Shown here one piece after another: positions 9,895 through 11,582 of a DNA stretch of 11,582 bases (the first letter of the stretch is position 1; every line of letters begins with the position of its first letter). Under the pieces are notes generated by a model that did no database searches, was not told the origin of the DNA, and worked only from the letters and a program-made list of their open reading frames with translations. This DNA comes from Entrophospora sp. SA101. Lineage: Eukaryota > Glomeromycota > Glomeromycetes > Entrophosporales > Entrophosporaceae. Location: positions 1 through 11,582 of the forward strand of contig CAUDNR010001589.1 of the NCBI GenBank assembly GCA_958430865.1. Direction: 5' to 3'. A program made the translations under genes and the position numbers.

Positions 9895-10832
9895 TTCCCT
9901 TGCACGTTTTTTCTTCTTGTTTAAGCACTAATCCTATAGTTCTTCCAGTCTATACAAGACACATAAATTTTATTAAATACAGCCACTACCGCTTTTTGTA
10001 TTCCATCTTATTAACAGTTATCAATAATTTTGCTTCTGTTGCAAGCTCAAACTATATGCCTTGTTCCAATCCAAATAATATACACAAACACTATTTAAAG
10101 TAACATCATCATTTAATATATTAAACTCAATATCACAATCTTCATGATCTTGAATAATAGTTTTTGGTGCTCTTGCAATATAAAATACTGCACGCGTAGT
10201 TATGAAAATTGAAGGATTACTAGAACCTTTTTTTTTTGGAGTGGAAGACAAGGAAAGGAATTAAATATAATTATAAATATATACTTTTATAAACTTTTTA
10301 AAGAGATTTACCAAGGCATCAATATAAACAATCCAACATTGTTGACCTGGAATAATACATAATTTCTCAAGATTTAAACCACCTTGTGGTCCATCAAAAA
10401 CTCATTCTATTGTTTGAGTAAGTTTGTTATTAATATCTTCTGATCCACTTCCTGCAAATTGTTGTGATGCTATTGATGAACTGTTAAACATGAATTAAAA
10501 TAATGATTTTTTTTTGTTCCAATAATAACAACATCTACTACTACTGTTACTACCAATCAACAACTCTACCTCCATCTGATTCGATTTCTACCACTTGTTC
10601 ATAATCGCCATAAACTTCTATTAGACGAATCTCAATTTTCATTCCAACCAAAACATCGGTCCCTTCCCAAGTCTACAACCAGCACTACTACCACCACTTG
10701 CTTGTAATATAACTCCAGTTTCTAAAATAACTTGACGCTAAACTAATTGTTCTCTTCTATCGGTTATCATCAACTCCTTTAATAATAAAATCAATTTTCG
10801 ACGGTGGAATTAGTGATAATGGTAATAACCAT
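9895..10832 (-). pseudogene. Pseudogene of exosome subunit RRP42 (EXOSC7-like)
   Basis: Reading the minus strand, RNase PH-family pieces appear in RRP42 order but in several frames: LSLIPPSKIDFIIKGVDDN (about 10826-10762); RQVILETGVILQASGGSAGC (about 10737-10678); GTDVLVGMKIEIRLIEVYGD, then EQVVEIESDGG (about 10670-10565); an apparent relic intron 10553-10481 (73 bp, GTAGTA to AACAG, phase preserved); SSIASQQFAGSGSEDINNKL, then a TGA at 10404-10402 where Arg is expected, then VFDGPQGGLNLEKLCIIPGQ and CWIVYIDAL ending at 10312 before a GTAAAT donor; ITTRAVFYIARAPKTIIQDH with IEFNILNDDVTL (about 10213-10098); FELATEAKLLITVNK (about 10051-10007); and TGRTIGLVLKQEE (9949-9911). The intact protein is a ring subunit of the RNA exosome. 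Start, catalytic-like ring contacts and frame are broken by indels and stops, so no product is expected. CWIVYIDAL after LCIIPGQ favours RRP42 over the related RRP45 or RRP43. Confidence 0.82.
10481..10553 (-). other. Relic intron in the RRP42 pseudogene
   Basis: Minus-strand GTAGTAACAG at 10553-10544 and ACAG ending at 10481 bound 73 bp. Removing it joins the VVD-encoding segment (two leftover bases) to the SSIASQQ segment (one base) in phase, as a genuine intron would. Confidence 0.6.
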
Positions 10833-11582
10833 TTAGTCTTTAATTCAAAACTAAAATTCCTTTTGGATATTTGAGATCCCAGCAAAAATCACCAAATAAT
10901 ATATTACTTGTGAAGATTTGACATATGCAAGTAAGTTTCCACATTTTTGTGAAAATAATCCCTCTGTATTAGTAAGTAGTTCTAATAAATGCAATTAAGA
11001 AATATAGGGTGAAAAATTAATAGAATCATGTCTATTCCCAATTAATTTAAATATAAAAACCGACTTTTCCAATTACTAGATAATGAATAATAAATATCTA
11101 TTTTCTACCGGTGGATGATGACATTAGCAGCTACAATATCATTAGCTTCAACAAAACAAATAGTTAATATATCAAAATATTAAAAAAATCAATATCCTTC
11201 TTCTTGATCTAATTTCAGTATTTTTATTTGGCAACGATATGATTGTCATCATCATCTAATAATCCGCCATAATTAGATTTCTGTGCAGTGCTATAACATA
11301 CAGTCCCCGGCGAAAGTAATGGCGGTACAATAAAACATTATTTTTGCTAAGTTTTTATTAAGTAAATCGATCTTTTTATATTAAATAAAGTTGTTCATAA
11401 TGAAAAATTCTACATATCCTAAAATTTTTTGATGTGTTCTTGCATTTTACATTTGTGTAAAAAAATTTGATTTTTCTATTTCGTAAAAGCGTAAAATATA
11501 AAAACATATCAGTCGTGTGACATGTCCTTTCAAATTATTTTCTATATTAAATAAAAAATTTCTAATTCGTGTCACATGAATT
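10833..11582. other. AT-rich region with minus-strand coding-like fragments, unidentified
   Basis: Minus-strand fragments read like decayed protein sequence: CFIVPPLLSPGTVCYSTAQK and SNYGGLLDDDDNHIVAK (about 11338-11227, ending in TAA), CFVEANDIVAANVIIHR (about 11157-11108, then TAG), and LTNTEGLFSQKCGNLLAYVK (about 10976-10917). They lie upstream of the RRP42 pseudogene on the same strand, but I recognise no family and no continuous frame or convincing intron set. From about 11340 to the end nothing supportable is seen. Two near-identical 12-mers, TCGTGTGACATG (11513) and TCGTGTCACATG (11568), differ at one base and may be chance. Confidence 0.3.

Noticed and set aside
9900..10103. Plus-strand open frame of 67 codons
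   Set aside because: Lies antisense to recognisable RRP42 C-terminal pieces on the minus strand.
11513..11579. Pair of near-identical 12-mers as terminal repeats of an element
   Set aside because: Only one pair, one mismatch, 55 bp apart, with no further similarity around them; likely chance.

Overview
The window is AT-rich eukaryotic nuclear DNA that looks fungal. The intact genes have short GT-AG introns (78-130 bp), AT-rich codon use and no bacterial signals such as ribosome binding sites or operons. The protein set (a Kre9/Knh1-type Ser/Thr-rich wall protein, a CaMK-type kinase, an ETFRF1/LYRM5 homologue, and broken copies of an exosome RRP42 gene and an ion-transport channel) fits an early-diverging, AT-rich fungus. 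An arbuscular mycorrhizal (Glomeromycotina, Rhizophagus-like) genome is my best guess, by inference only.

Layout. 1-303: open on both strands, unrecognised. 304-1404: no gene seen. 1405-2148 (minus): candidate multi-exon gene with a lysine-rich, probably coiled-coil C-terminus. 2149-3313: no gene; holds a diverged 90-bp direct repeat and an (AT)n tract. 3314-4171 (plus): five-exon GPI-anchored Kre9/Knh1-domain protein, 172 aa. 4626-5072 (plus): frame-shifted acidic coding remnant. 5081-5522 (plus): three-exon ETFRF1/LYRM5 homologue, 87 aa, whose exons are too short for a simple ORF scan. 5599-5918: unidentified coding remnant. 6336-7423 (plus): pseudogene of a TRP-like ion-transport protein with at least one relic intron. 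8253-9762 (plus): four-exon Ca2+/calmodulin-dependent protein kinase, 399 aa, intact. 9895-10832 (minus): pseudogene of exosome subunit RRP42/EXOSC7 that still carries intron relics. 10833-11582: AT-rich, with further minus-strand coding-like fragments not identified.

The three intact genes do not form a pathway: one acts at the cell surface, one in the mitochondrion, one in cytosolic Ca2+ signalling. The striking pattern is that they sit among several independently broken genes. Two of the broken genes keep introns, so they are decayed genomic copies and not processed retrocopies. Exon boundaries were derived by eye from splice consensus, reading-frame continuity and remembered family conservation; no alignment or transcript data were available.
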